NCBI RefSeq assembly: GCF_002078875.1
Contig: NC_034410.1
Span: 82,837,258-82,901,257, forward strand
From: Numida meleagris
Lineage: Eukaryota; Chordata; Aves; Galliformes; Numididae
Direction: 5' to 3'
Length of the DNA stretch: 64,000 nt
The translations under genes were made by a program, and so were the position numbers. Below the pieces are notes generated by a model. The model had not been told where the DNA came from and did no database searches. It saw only the letters and a program-made list of their open reading frames with translations. This document shows positions 1-12,490 of this stretch, piece by piece (positions within the stretch are counted from its first letter, which is position 1; the number at the start of each line of letters is the position of its first letter).

Positions 1-515
1 TTGAAAGACAATTGCGTATATGGTGTAGGTGAGAAAGGTTTTGATAGTCAGCACACCACAGGGTTGGCCCCTGCAGGGAGAGGCCAGGAGATGTCCTGTG
101 CTAGACACAGCTGGTTTGAGCCATCCCTGGAGTGGACTCACTTCAGACCACAGCTGAGCTCATCAACCACATGCATGGTGCCTCTGGGAAAATGTATTTA
201 AGAAAGAGCAGAACATGTCCGGTGTGGCGTGTGAGAAGAGGGAGAAAGAGCAGAGGGAAGATCAATGTCAGAGGAGGAAACTATCCATGCACTAGAGCAA
301 ATATCCTGTGGCCCATGGAGGGCCTTTGCTGGAACAGCCGGATACTCCTGAGGGACTGCAGCCTGTGGAGAGGACACATGCTGGAACAGAGGAAAAATGT
401 GTACAGGAAGGATTGGCAAAGAGGTTTTTGTACTGACCCCAAGCTCCCGTCCCCATCAGAGGGGTGACTGAGCGGCTGGCTAGGTGCTCACGTGTGGGCC
501 AAGGTTAACCTACCA
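1..515 (-). mobile_element. Degraded avian ERV-type LTR fragment (antisense)
   Basis: From about 300 to 515 the plus strand resembles the complement of a common avian endogenous-retrovirus LTR as I remember it. Two degenerate copies of a 'ctgtgg...ggac..atgctggaacag' unit lie near 306-340 and 355-387. They are followed by 'actgaccccaagctcccgtc' and then, after an apparent internal deletion, by 'gagcggctggctaggtgctc' and 'aaggttaacctacca'. That last stretch would be the outer 5' edge of the LTR, so the element reads on the minus strand and ends near 515. The part from 1 to about 280 is less clear and the element may run off the window. No retroviral gene is visible. The family assignment is from memory and unverified; an unrelated interspersed repeat with internal repeats is the alternative. 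Confidence 0.5.
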
Positions 516-1962
516 GATAGAGAAAATCCTTATGCAGAGCAGTTTTACATTTGTCCAGTCAGAGGTCATCTGAAGGGCGTGCAGTCTAAAGAGCCTTAAC
601 TCTCTCCAGAAATTACATGACAGGCAAGCAGATACCATAAGCACAATTACTACTGGCAACCCTAATATCAGCACTGATATTTTTTTTATTGGACTCGGGT
701 GAAGGTGAGAATTTCTGTTCATTGTCCCTGTGACCTTGCTATATGCACTACAGGCAACACATACCTCTTCAAAGAGAAAAGCACTGTCAACACTTTAAAT
801 GGGATCCTCAGGCAGGGGCTAAAATGTACAAGCAGCCATACAACAAAAAAGTAAAGCTGACTTTATGTTCTAGAAGTGACTATGGACTCCTGCTGACCAG
901 CCTGTATCACTGCTATCTCAGATACAGGTAGGTATCCCCATCACATTTCTACACTCAGGGGCACAATAAGAATGATTATTTGCTTGGAAAGAAGATTTTC
1001 ACCCCTAGACTGCCAGCTCCCTCTCCTGACCCACTTCATATACTACAGACACATCAGGCTGAAGAAAACACCTGCAGAAACACCAAGTAACCAGGATGCA
1101 GAAAAGAAAAACTGATGCTGAGAATGTCTTAATTACATTTCTCCACTTGTGATACAGTTCTCCATTCTGGATCTCTGGTAGAAGAGACAGCATGTGATAA
1201 AGCTAAACAACAGGTGTTCAAATGGCAGCCACTTCTACGGGAAGACAGCATTAAATGCAGTGTTACGCTTCTCCAGCGTGAATTGCTTCTTACTCTCCTA
1301 AGCAAGTCATGATGGTATACAGGAGCCGTTTTGATGGAGCTAGGTAAGATTCTAGATAACGACTTTAAACTGAATTTGAGAAGTAACACAACACCAATGT
1401 AAGCTAAGTTGACCTAGAAGAGAACAAGGAGAAAGAGGCAAGGGCTACCAGAAGAGATGAATCTCCGCTTTCTTATGCTAATAGCAGCACCAAGGTTTCA
1501 AAAGACATCTTTCTTCCACATCAGCATTTGAATGCTCTGTCAATAAAAGTGGTTTTCAACGAGATGCAATTGTACAAACAGTATTTTCCACATGGACACA
1601 TTTCTGTCTGGCTTAATTCTTTCAGGCTTTGTTTGTTTCTAAGTAGGACATTTAAAACAGTTTACTTTTAAGACTCTACACAACAGGTAACCTACCTCTG
1701 GCATAGACACAGCTGAGATGACCAGCTTCCAATTCTTAGCCAAGAGGTTTGTCAAGAGAGTCATACACCTTATTCTGTATTAAGGAAGTGACTACATGGG
1801 GAAGTTACATCAGTATAACATCACTACTGATTTAGGGTAACAGTGCTTTCAGTATCTTCCAAACATTCACTTACAGCTCACACTGTATATCCCAGCATAA
1901 GGTCTGTCATGGCAAAAGCTGTTTCTTGAGTGCTGGGTAATGGGGAAATGAAGGGGCTACAA
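516..1962. other. Unannotated intronic sequence
   Basis: AT-rich unique-looking sequence. Short reading frames on both strands show no recognisable protein. I see no repeat tail, RNA gene or clear regulatory site. Confidence 0.5.
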
Positions 1963-2310
1963 ATCATAGAAAGGCTGGGGCTGGAAAGGACCTTCATCTA
2001 GTTCCAACACCACGACATGGGCAGGGCTGTCACCCACCAGCTCAGGCTGCCCAGGGCCCCATCCAACCTGGCACTGAATGCCTCCAGGGATGGGGCATCC
2101 ACAACCTCTCTGGGCAGCTGTGACAGTGCCTCATCGCCCTCTGACTAAAAGATTTCCCACTAACATCTAATCTAAGTCTCTCCTCTTTTAGTTTTAAACC
2201 GTTCCCCATTGTCCTATCACTATCTGCCCATGTAAAAATGTGATCTCCCTACTTTTTATTCCTCCCTTTAAGAATGGAAGACCACAATGAGGTCTCCCTG
2301 GAGGTCTCCC
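1963..2310 (-). mobile_element. CR1 LINE 3' fragment
   Basis: The plus strand begins with 'aatcatagaaaggctgg' and continues with 'ggaaaggacc', 'gttccaacacc', 'gcccagggccccatccaacc' and 'ccagggatggggcatccaca'. This is the complement of the CR1 3' end, so the element lies on the minus strand, in the same sense as the gene. Similarity continues through 'gttttaaaccgttccccatt' and fades after 'caatgaggtctccctggagg'. It is 5'-truncated at about 350 bases, the usual CR1 fate, and codes for nothing intact. Confidence 0.9.
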
Positions 2311-5300
2311 ATGAAGAGTCAGCATCAAAACAAACTGAAAAGAGATATCAACAGGTGTACGTACTGCTGAGCCTACTTCATAGGTTGTCATTTCTGTTCT
2401 GTAAATCCTGAATATGACAAGATCTACCTTTTGCTGATTTGGCAAACTGTTACAGTTCTGAAGACCGCTATTTTGAATTACAGCATCTGAGTTATCTAAA
2501 GGCAACAAATGTGGAAGAGGAATTTTGGAGATGCAATCTCAAATATGCAGAAAAGGTTGAATATTCACAGCTTATCTAGTATGGACTGAGGTCCAAACAC
2601 TGCCAAGCATTTAGGCACCTGTTTCTCTGTGAAAGTAAAGGATGCCTTTAAAAATGTGATTCTTGATGTCCTAAATGGAAAGCACTTAAGTTGTGTTGCA
2701 GCTGGGAGGCAATATCTAGAGGGGCTGCTCTAAGAACATACGTCTTACACAATGCTTTTCTGCTCATTGTTTTAAGGTACAGAACACTATACTCCTCCCC
2801 TTTCCACAAATTTACTGACCTATAAAAGCAAGATTATGTGTATTTGTTTATTCTTTTAGAAGCATCACATCATGTATTCCTTTAGAAACACCACATCATT
2901 TACTTTCCTTAGTAAGTTTCTGCAATCAACTTCAGAAACAGTCCAGAAATCTTCTGCATTAAAGAAGCCTTTTGCTTTACTCTCCATATGTACTAATTGG
3001 ATAAAGAATCCCATCATGACACGTGAGCAATGATACGTGCCTGGATAAAATCAAAAGTTCCTTATGATCACATCTTTCCTCCTGCATAATAACGTGTACT
3101 GTTTATGACCATAAAGTTAATTTAATTTTTACTATGTGTTTCTTTTTTTAAAACTTTAATACATACTATTTGTGCCACTTTCCATAGCAGGAATTAATTC
3201 CACACACATGCTAATATTAATTACCTATTCACATACCCAGTACAAAATCTTGAAAGTGCAGAACTTTCCATATTGATCATCCTGACAGCTACAGACAGTT
3301 GATTAAGTTTAGAGCCATGAAACATGGAAGCAGTGACCACAAAAGGAGTTTAGAACCTCAGGATAAAGCTGTCAGGTGGCCTTTCTTCAGAAGCTCAATA
3401 GGTTTAATATACAAACACTTTTAGAATTTATCTATTTATTCAGGTAGCCAACAGACTTCAAACAGCACTCTTCACTCCTTGTTTTTTCATATATTAAGTC
3501 AGAGGACCTTGTCAAAGAATCAGTTCAGATTGTTTGCCTCTGAAGAGAACTAGAAATCCAGAGACTGAAAGAAATCAGTAAGAAAAACTGACTGACCTAC
3601 TGATTACTGGTCAGTAATGAGCTGTTTAAAAGGACAGAGGAAGACCAGGAAAGTTTGCCTCTAAAAATCGTTCATTTAGCAAACAGCTGAAGACATTATT
3701 CTTTTTTTTTTTTAAACACAAACATAATTAGCCAAGTATATACAATTTAGGAAGATCAGTTAATGTTAAGTTTAGGTCTACCACAGACAGAAGATGCAAT
3801 GGGAACAGCCATGTAGTTTATATTAAAAAAATACTAAAATTAAAATAATATGCAGTGCTTAAATTTACGGAAATCACCTCTCTCAGATGATATGACTGCT
3901 TAGAGAAGAAAAACTAATACCAGATCTAGGCTTACTGTATCAAAAAGAAATTCTGTGCCCTTGCCTCCAGAGAAGGAAAGCAAGATAAATTCTCATCATG
4001 CTTCAGAATTTAACTTCTGGATTTGCCAAACAAATATTCAGATCGGAGAAAGAAATATCTATCTTACAGCACTGCAGTGGGTAGTTTGTCTTTGTTCTGA
4101 AGAACTACAAGAGAAGGATGTGGGATTTTTTTGGCGGTTTCTTCTTTTTTAAAGAAAAAACACAGTTTAGTTAAAAATCCTAAGACTGTCCACGCGAGGA
4201 ATAGAAAGATTTGAGTTACAGTTAAAATTGTTTCTTATATCTTAACAGACCTCCAAGTTAAGTAACAAGCTAAGCATATAAAAGCAGTGACTGTTAACAA
4301 TATCTCTAATCCCACTCTTAGTATGTAGAAAAAAGAATATCAGAATATGGAAGAGTGACATTTTTTTTTAAAAAGAATGAAATACAGAAAAAAGGAATTA
4401 CAAGCCTGCACAAGTGTCAGCTTTTCTCCACTATCAAGTCCCCTGAAAAATACAATTTTTGTTGCCTGTTTGAACAAAATACAATATGCCAGCACTTCCT
4501 CTGGATATACTGCAAAAGATTACCTTCAGATTTTTTTACATACAAAAATACAGATGAAAAGGAGAATATTTTAATCAAAATGTATGCTGCATGTCCATCC
4601 ATTCCAGACCGTATAAATAAATCAGGAACAGTTAGACACCACACTAATGGTTTGATTTGAAAATCCATTTGCATCAGGCTACAGATTCTAGTAACTTGAC
4701 AGAAATTAGAGGGTTTTTTTTCCACTTTGACGTTTGGCTACCCAGCCTGCCTCCAAGCCACTAAGTGGATTGTGAATATTTACACACCAAGTGAAATAAA
4801 ATCCAAAACACTATAGTGGAGATTAAACACCATAATTGTCAGCTTTTCAGCTAACTTATTTTAGACATACCATGACTTATTTAGATGTATCATCAAAACC
4901 TTAATAGGAACTTTCAGTTAATTCAGAGCACCAGACAAACACAGGAAGACTTCGCTAAAGTAACAGTATGTGGACAGAGTCAGTAGAGCTTGAAGCTGGT
5001 AATGCTCCAAGTTTCCTGTTGTATGTTAACGAGGCATTCCATGTGGCAGGCTCTTTCCACCTACGCATTTGATCTCAACAGAAGTTTTGCTATGTTTACA
5101 ACTTCTGTAAAAACCTTTTTCTGAGAGCCTAGACCTCAAGACAGATGAGATCAAACACTCTGCCCAGTTCACAGTCACACATTGCTGAACCGCAACCACC
5201 TCAGTTGTTTAGAAGAAACTACTAATTGTTTTATTTTAGTTCCAGGAAAAAATGGCAAGAAGTATGCCCATTCCCTTCTCACAATATGAAGATATCAACC

Positions 5301-7255
5301 ACGCTGTGCATGTTCAAGTTCATTTCCAAAAGCCACTGTGATACAAAGCCACTTAAAAGCAGGCTTTTAGCTGGAAGGATAATGATCTAGCTGAAAAAGA
5401 AATCACTATGGTGACTCCAACAAAGACTGTTCTTAACAGCTGTAAGACAGCCTTCATGTAGATAATAACAAACATCGCTGTATATAGAGCAGATAAGAAG
5501 CATCACTAAGAGCCTCTGTCTCAGGACAACTATTTCATAATTAAAGTGAACACAGGAGCATTATATTCCCACAAACCAGCAATATTTCGACTACATATTC
5601 CATCAAACCTAAGACGGCATTAATACAAAGTGTTCTGATAATTGGAAAAGGTGACTGTCAGAGCAGGATCAGATTTTGTCTTAATTCTTATTTTACTAAT
5701 AGAAACAAAAGTTTCTGATTTCTAGTCTTGCAGACACAGGCAACCAAGTCAAGGGGAGGACTCAGGTTCTTCTGGAGCAAAGTTACCTAAACCAAGCTCT
5801 GACCATAGAAACGGATTTGCTGCCTAATGGCTTTTAAACGACAGCAACAACTCAGCAGACTTCTAAGTCATACTCATGCAGCGTTACTTTGGGGCGCAGC
5901 CCTAATAAGCAGGGAATTTGCACATACTCTTGTTTGAAAGAGAGGAGGGAGGTGGGCTTTGTTTTATTTCCAGACAAAATCACTGTTGAACTGTTTCACA
6001 AGTGCCTCCAGGCTTAACTCTCACCTCACAAAAGGAACGATTCATATTTCATGATTAGATTTGAAACTAATACTGAAACAGGAAAGCGGCAGACCGTTTG
6101 GCCTTGACACAAACAGGTTCGGATGCACAATACTTGATCTTTTTGATGTCTAACTCTTGGATGACTACCGTCCCTCACAGACTCCACAGTCTTGATCTAG
6201 GCATCTAAGGTTCTCATACAGTGCGTACAGATTACTAGGCTGTCAGTATTAAATTCAAAATAGCCAGTGTTTGAGGGAAGATGGAGCAGAGTCACCTTAG
6301 ACATTCTTACTATCCTAGCCTCGATTAAGGTTATCTTAGATCTGCCATACTCATTACTGAAATGCAATACTCTACTCACAATACTGAGCACCGAGCTTGT
6401 GTCCTCAATGAGCAATAAAATTCTCTTTCACTCCCTGAGCGAATGGTGCATTTTTCTGCTGAAGGAGAAAATCCCTCCACCTCAAACATTCAGAGGAGGA
6501 CATGACTATTCTGTTAATCAATAACTATAGGATTTAAAAAATAAATAAATACATTTTTTTGCCATAGACGCAGTCAACCCACCACAGTATTGGTTATTCC
6601 AATGTGAGAGCTCTCTCCCACTTAGGTACACCATGTAAAATAAAAGTACTAAGTTTTAATGAGCCACAGGGTCAGTTCAAAGTGCACACATGCCTTCAAG
6701 CAAGACCAAATGCTTTCCAGTCTCATTTTCACAACACCCAGGAGCTCCAAAACGTCCTCATGCACTTGAAATTGTCCTTCCTCAGCCTGGGTTATTCTTT
6801 CATTCACAGAGAACTCTCCATCCCTCTAACTACGGAGCCATAAAGTATGCAAATGACAATATTACACATATATTTAGAACTTCAAAGGTGTTTTTAAAGC
6901 ATTGCTACTTTGAATGTAGATGTAGGTTTGGATTTATTACCTCCCAATTCATGCAAGTCATAAAGCCCTCCCACTTTTCCCCACTCCCAAATTTACTCCC
7001 TGCTAATAAACAGACATCATATTGACAGTTTATTTGCAACAAGCCTTTCCTGACTTTTTGCGCAACTCATACTGAATTAATGCTGTTTTCTTTACAATGC
7101 AACACTTATAAACACAGAGCATTTTCTCATATTACGTTCTAGTCATCTTCTAGCTTTCATTACCATTAAAGCATCTAATTGTTTTCAATTTTAAGGATAA
7201 AGAGTAAACCACAGTAAATATTAAATTGTAGGAATATGGTGAAACACAAAGATAA
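2311..7255. other. Unannotated intronic sequence
   Basis: About 5 kb of AT-rich sequence with scattered A or T runs (for example near 3700 and 4360) and no recognised exon or repeat family. Reading frames of 100-111 codons near 4355-4725 and 6690-7025 have low-complexity or nondescript translations and no splice-site support. Confidence 0.5.
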
Positions 7256-8545
7256 TCATCACAGAATGGCTTATGTTGGAAGGGACCTCAAGGATCATCA
7301 AGTTTCAACCTCCCCACCAGAGGCAGGGTTGCCAGCCCCTAGATCAAGCACTAGAACAGATTGCCCAGGGCCCCATCCAACCTGTCCTTAAACACCTCCA
7401 GGGACGGGGCATCCACAACCTCACTGGGCAGCCTGTTCCAGCACCTCACCACTCTTTCAGTAAAAGACTTTCCCAATACCTAATCTGAATCTCCTCTCCT
7501 TTAGTATAAAACCATTCCCCCTTGCCCTATCACTATCTACCTTTGTAAAAAGTTGACTTCCCTCATGTTCATATACTCCCTTTAAATACTGGAAGGCTGC
7601 AGTGAGGTCTCCTTGCAGCCTTCTCTTCTGCAGGCTGAACAAGCCCAGTTCCTTCAGCCACTCTGTCTTCATAGGAGAGGTGCTCCAGAGCTTGGACCAT
7701 CTTCATGGCCATCCTCTGGACCCTCTCCAAAAGCTGCACATCTTTCCTGTGTTGGGGGCTCCAGAACTGGACACAGGAGTCCAGCTGGGACTTCATGAGG
7801 GCAGAGTAGAGGGGGACAATCACGTCCCTGTCCCTGCTGGCCACCCCTCTTCTGATGGAATCCAAGATACCATTGGCCATCCAGGCTGCAAGCATGCACT
7901 GGTGGCTCATGTTCAGTTTTTCATCAGCCAAGATCCCTTAAGTCCTTCTCCACAAGGCTATTCTCAAGGAGTTATTCTCCCAGTTTGTATACATATCTGG
8001 GATTACCTCGACCCAAGTGCAAAACCCTGCACTTTGCTTTGTTGAACCTTATGTTCACAAGGGCCTACCTTTCAAGTTTATCATGGTCCCTCTGGATGGC
8101 ATCCCTTCCTTCTGATATATCAATCGCGCCGCTCAGCTTAGTGCCATCAAACTTGACGGATGCTTGGGGGACACCACTTGTCACCAGCCTCCACCATAGA
8201 GCCACTGATCACAAACCCCTGGCAGTGACCTTCCAACCAACTCCTTATCCACTAAATACTCCACCCTACAAATCTGTATCTCTCCAATTTAGAGATAAGG
8301 ATGTAGTGGGGGACCATGTCAAAGGCCTTGCAGAAGTCCATGTAGATGACATCAGGTGAACATCAGCCTTTGTCCACCAATGCCGTTGCTCCACCATAGA
8401 GGGCCACCAAATTGGTCAAGCAAGACCTTCCCTTGGTGAAGCCATGCTTGCTGTCTCAGATCACCCGCCTGTCCCTCATGTGCTTTAACATACCTTCCAG
8501 GAGGATCTGTTCCAAGATCTTCCCAGGAATAGAGGTAAGTGATAA
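7256..8545 (-). mobile_element. CR1 LINE, about 1.3 kb, with reverse-transcriptase remnant
   Basis: This is the longest transposable element in the window. The plus strand starts at the CR1 3' end ('cagaatggcttatgttggaa') and runs through 'gtccttaaacacctccaggg', 'gtaggagaggtgctccag'-like text and 'ttgttgaaccttatgttcac' to 'ccaggaggatctgttccaag'. Read on the minus strand, 7931-7569 retains the C-terminal part of the CR1 ORF2 protein with pieces such as [20 protein letters not shown] and [11 protein letters not shown]. Upstream ORF2 sequence (8545-7932) is broken by frameshifts and stops. It lies in the same sense as the gene. The copy is old and inactive. Confidence 0.93.
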
Positions 8546-11500
8546 TGGTAGATACTAAGCTGAAACTCCAACAGTCTTCTCTGATATCCTACTCCAAAAC
8601 AGGGTATGTGCATGAAAAATGGAAACTTAACTACACAAAGCAAGCGTTTGTAAAATAAACATTGGTGTAATGCACTTGGTTCCCTGGACATACAGGATCA
8701 CACAACAATTTTCAGAAAGGTACAAATCTAACCAATTTAGTTGTAACCAACACAGTACATACCTAAAAGTGCATCAACTTCCAAAAAACCAACAATTGTC
8801 TTCAAGACTCTGGAAGGCATGTATAGATGAAGCAGAGTACTACATCTTGTTTACCTTGGGATACTTACCATCAAGGCCTGGGAGAGTATTTCTCTGTATG
8901 ATAACTGATATTCCAGTTCTGTCACAGAGAGGTAATGCTACAAGTGATTTATTCTGGAGTAACTTCTATACACTGGAAAGAGATTTCTCAGGTTTCAGAA
9001 TAGGAGGTCTGCTAAAACTGCTGTAGCTAAATTCCCTATGCCATTAATCCTTAATATTAAGAACTAGATTAAATTAATAATTTTCCTTTGCATAATGAAA
9101 TTGATTACCCATAGTTGAAAAGGGTTAAAAAGGGTTAAAAAGTGCATACCAGCAACACTGCTTAAAATAAAGATCTCTAAAAATAATTAAAAATGCATCT
9201 ACCAACGGTCCTGAATCTAGTTCAAAACAAGTAAGAGCTGAGTCTACTATGTAGCGTAAGCAGTGATGTTTTTAAGTATGATGGAAATGTTGCTAAGGAA
9301 GAGATGAGAATTTACACAACTGCTAAACACCTTCCTCACTCTAGAAGATACCAGCAGGTACCCTGCACTAATTATGACACTTCATAAGGAAACTAGAACT
9401 GCCTGACATGCATTTAAGACCGTGTAAATGAAGAGAGAGCACATTTTTATCATACAGTAAAATCACATCTGATTTTTCTCCGCAGCTGTAAATGGCATAT
9501 TTATTCTCTGCAGTTCGTAGCAGCTCTGCCATTTTTCTCATTCTTTTTGCAGCATGTTAGTAAACTGATTGAATCTTACTAGATGCTTTCAGATTGCTTG
9601 GAGGCTAGTAAACCCAAGTAATTTTTTGTTCACATAATGTTATGATATTAAGGCAGATGAAAGTACTTCCTTTGTATTAAACAAGATAGGCAGTTAACTA
9701 CCTAGCAAAAAAACCATATAGTGCCAGGAGTACATACCTAAGATTTCATACACTACTGATTCAGAAATTAAAGAGTCAAAAAATCACTGCTGCAAAGTGA
9801 AAGACTTAACCTGAACAAACTGAAAGCTACAAACTACACGAGACATTTAAGAGTCAAAAGAAGACAGCAAAGAAATTGAGAAAACAGGAATAACAACCAT
9901 GTTAGGAGGTATAAATTTTCACATATATGAGGTATATATGAGGGGAATGCAGCTTGTGGAAGAGACTGTGGAGAACCATATAAAAGCAGCCAGTTTTCTT
10001 CTACTAGTGTGAGACCCACAGAGGTTGCTAGTATACAAACACACACTCTTCTCCATTTGACAGTACACACACTTTGCTGAGTCCTACAAAGATCTGTTTA
10101 GAGTCATGAATTCATCTTGCTGCCCAATTCTACAATGCTCATCCCTTAATATTGCCAGGCTGGACACCCCGTTAACGTGATCTAGATGCTCACAATACAG
10201 GTGTTGCACAATAGTAAAACTAGAGATATTCTGCCTAAACATGGTTATTGCATGTTTAAGCTACTTGAGAACTTCTTTACTGACAAGAACAAATGTAAAA
10301 GCTAAGTCTGGAGGACCAAGAGGTGGGGAAAGGGGTAGATGGCATTAAGAAAAATAAAGCAGACAAACTATTTATGGACAAATTCATTAAAACTGATCTT
10401 TTTTTTTTTCCAAAACAAAATTCTTGCATGTATAAATAATTGCACTGGAGAACAGATTGTATTGGGCAATCAGTTGGCAGAAGGTCCTGAATCAACAGCC
10501 CATACTCAAAGGATTGCCCAAGCAACACATTGCTCAGACAAACAGTCCAAGAAAATTGTGTAATAAACTCCAAAGTGCTAGTGCCTCAAATTTACAGAAA
10601 GGAAGCACAGTTCTAACATCACCCACTACCTCTGCTACAGCTTTTAAACACAAACTCAAAATCAATTCACTCGTGTTTTGTGCTCCAGGTTCATACCACA
10701 CATCTACAGCAAAAATTACTACCAGTTCCAGCATGTATAGAGGTATGGCATACAACACTTCTGAAATACAATAATTAAGCAGCAATTGAGATGAAGGTAC
10801 AGAAATGATCAGTAGTATACTAACAAGTATAAAAGATTATTTCATATTAAGCATATTGAGAAGAGGTTTGGACTGTGCTGCTGCAGCAAGCCAATTTTAA
10901 TCCTCAAAACATAAAAACTGTCTTTTGGTGTGAATACAGCTTTACTAGCTTTTGAAGCGACAGTCAGGGATTACTAAACTTACCCTAAGAATTCACAAGC
11001 TCTCTACTACTTTTAAGTTTCTTGCTTCCTGTTAAGCTGATCTTTAACTGCTATCCATCAGCAACAGAAAAAGCCTTTGCAGGAGAACTGATTTGTTGGC
11101 ATGCAAGGAGTTTACAAAGAAACTGCTTCTGAGAAATTCTCCACTTCTCAAAGTAGTGACATATGCACATGGGTGCATGTGTGAAGATACTCCAGCACAG
11201 TTAAGATCCTGTTTTCTCAAATCCATTTCAGTCCAGAGGTTGATCTGAAGCAATGATATAAGGTTACTAAGTATTCCCAAAGAGAACTGTTAAAGTTCCA
11301 TGACTGGGAGGATGTTCCTCATCATTATGAGAAAAACTTTAAAGAAAACAAACAGACAAAAAAAACACAACCCAAGCGTAATAGAACTGTGTTCAGCCTC
11401 CAATTGAAAGAAAGAAAAGCTAGAGTGCAGTACTGGGGCCAGAAGGATTATTGTGCTCCCCTAGAGTAAAGCCCAAAAGATGACCAATGCTAACACTGAA

Positions 11501-11851
11501 CAAAGCATTCTTGTTCCAAGGGACATAATGGTTTCTCTCCTCCCTTCTCCCTGTGTGCACTAGAGGTACATTAATTGAATATCTGCAATTCAAAGAGGAT
11601 ACATGTCTATGCACACACTCACAAACAAAATAAAGGAAAACCAAACCAAATCATCATAGAAAGCAAGGCTGCTTATTTTTCACTGTTCACAAGACTGTGT
11701 TTAGCCAAATGCATGAAATTATTTGCCATCACTTGAGTTGCCATAGCTTAAGTTTCATCTTGAACTCTGTTATGATTGGAAATACAGTACAGATAAGTTG
11801 ATTTTCACCTTGAAGATGTTGAAAATTACAAGATCTGCTTGCTCACACTTG
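8546..11851. other. Unannotated intronic sequence
   Basis: AT-rich sequence with no recognised gene. A short direct repeat of 'aaaagggtta' lies at 9117-9142. A strong-looking minus-strand GTAAGT donor at 8868-8863 has a possible acceptor about 104 bases upstream, but all three frames between them contain stops. A T-run occurs near 10400. Confidence 0.5.
9117..9142. repeat. Short tandem repeat (AAAAGGGTTA)
   Basis: Two adjacent copies of a 10-base unit, 'aaaagggtta', followed by a partial third. It is too short to be called a minisatellite and has no evident function. Confidence 0.7.
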
Positions 11852-12490
11852 CTGTGAAGAAGTTCTTCCTGATGTCCAATATAAATCTTCCCTAGCGCAA
11901 CCTGAGGCCACTTCATTGTCTCCTATCATTTATCACTTAAGAAAAGAGACCGATATTCTCTTCACTGCAAAATCCTTATCAGGTAGTTGTAGAGAACAAT
12001 GAGGTTATTCCTCAGTCTCCTCCAGAATAAATAGCCTCAGTTTCCTCAGCCACTCCTCATAGGTCTTGTTTTCTAGTCCCTTCACCAGCTTCATTGCTCT
12101 TCGCTCACGCTCAAGCAACTTAATATACTCCCCATAGCAAAGAGCCCCAAACTGAACACAACATTTGAGGTACAGTGTCACAAGGAGGCAGTTCTTTCCC
12201 TAGTCCTGCTGGCCATGCTATTTCTGATACAGGCTGGGATACCGTTGGCCTCCTTGGCCGCCTTGGCACACTGCTGCTGGTTCATGTTCAGCAGGTTGTC
12301 AACCAGATAGTTTTCTGTCAGGCAACTTTCCAGACACTCTTCCCCAAGCCCATTTCTCTTCATGGGGTTGTTATGACCAAAGTACAGGACCCAGCATTTA
12401 GCCTTGTTGAATGCTGTGCTATTGGACTCAATCTAGTCCAGCCAGATCCCTTTGTAGAAACCCTTGTTAACCTTCATTAGGCCCAACTCT
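11852..12490 (-). mobile_element. CR1-type LINE fragment, diverged subfamily
   Basis: The plus strand reads 'gtgaagaagttcttcctgat', 'gcaacctgaggccacttcat' and later 'tttagccttgttgaatgctg', which is the complement of another CR1 subfamily without the ATTCTATG tail preserved. On the minus strand, 12363-12178 translates to a recognisable ORF2 piece (NMNQQQCAKAAKEANGIPAC). It is 5'-truncated, 3'-eroded and interrupted, and older-looking than the copy at 7.3 kb. Same sense as the gene. Confidence 0.85.

Noticed and set aside
7602..8045. 147-codon plus-strand frame
   Set aside because: It is the antisense of the CR1 ORF2 remnant at 7.3-8.5 kb.
8869..8972. Exon-like interval with a strong minus-strand GTAAGT donor
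   Set aside because: All three frames contain stops and the acceptor is ordinary; donor-like hexamers of this kind are expected by chance in 40 kb.
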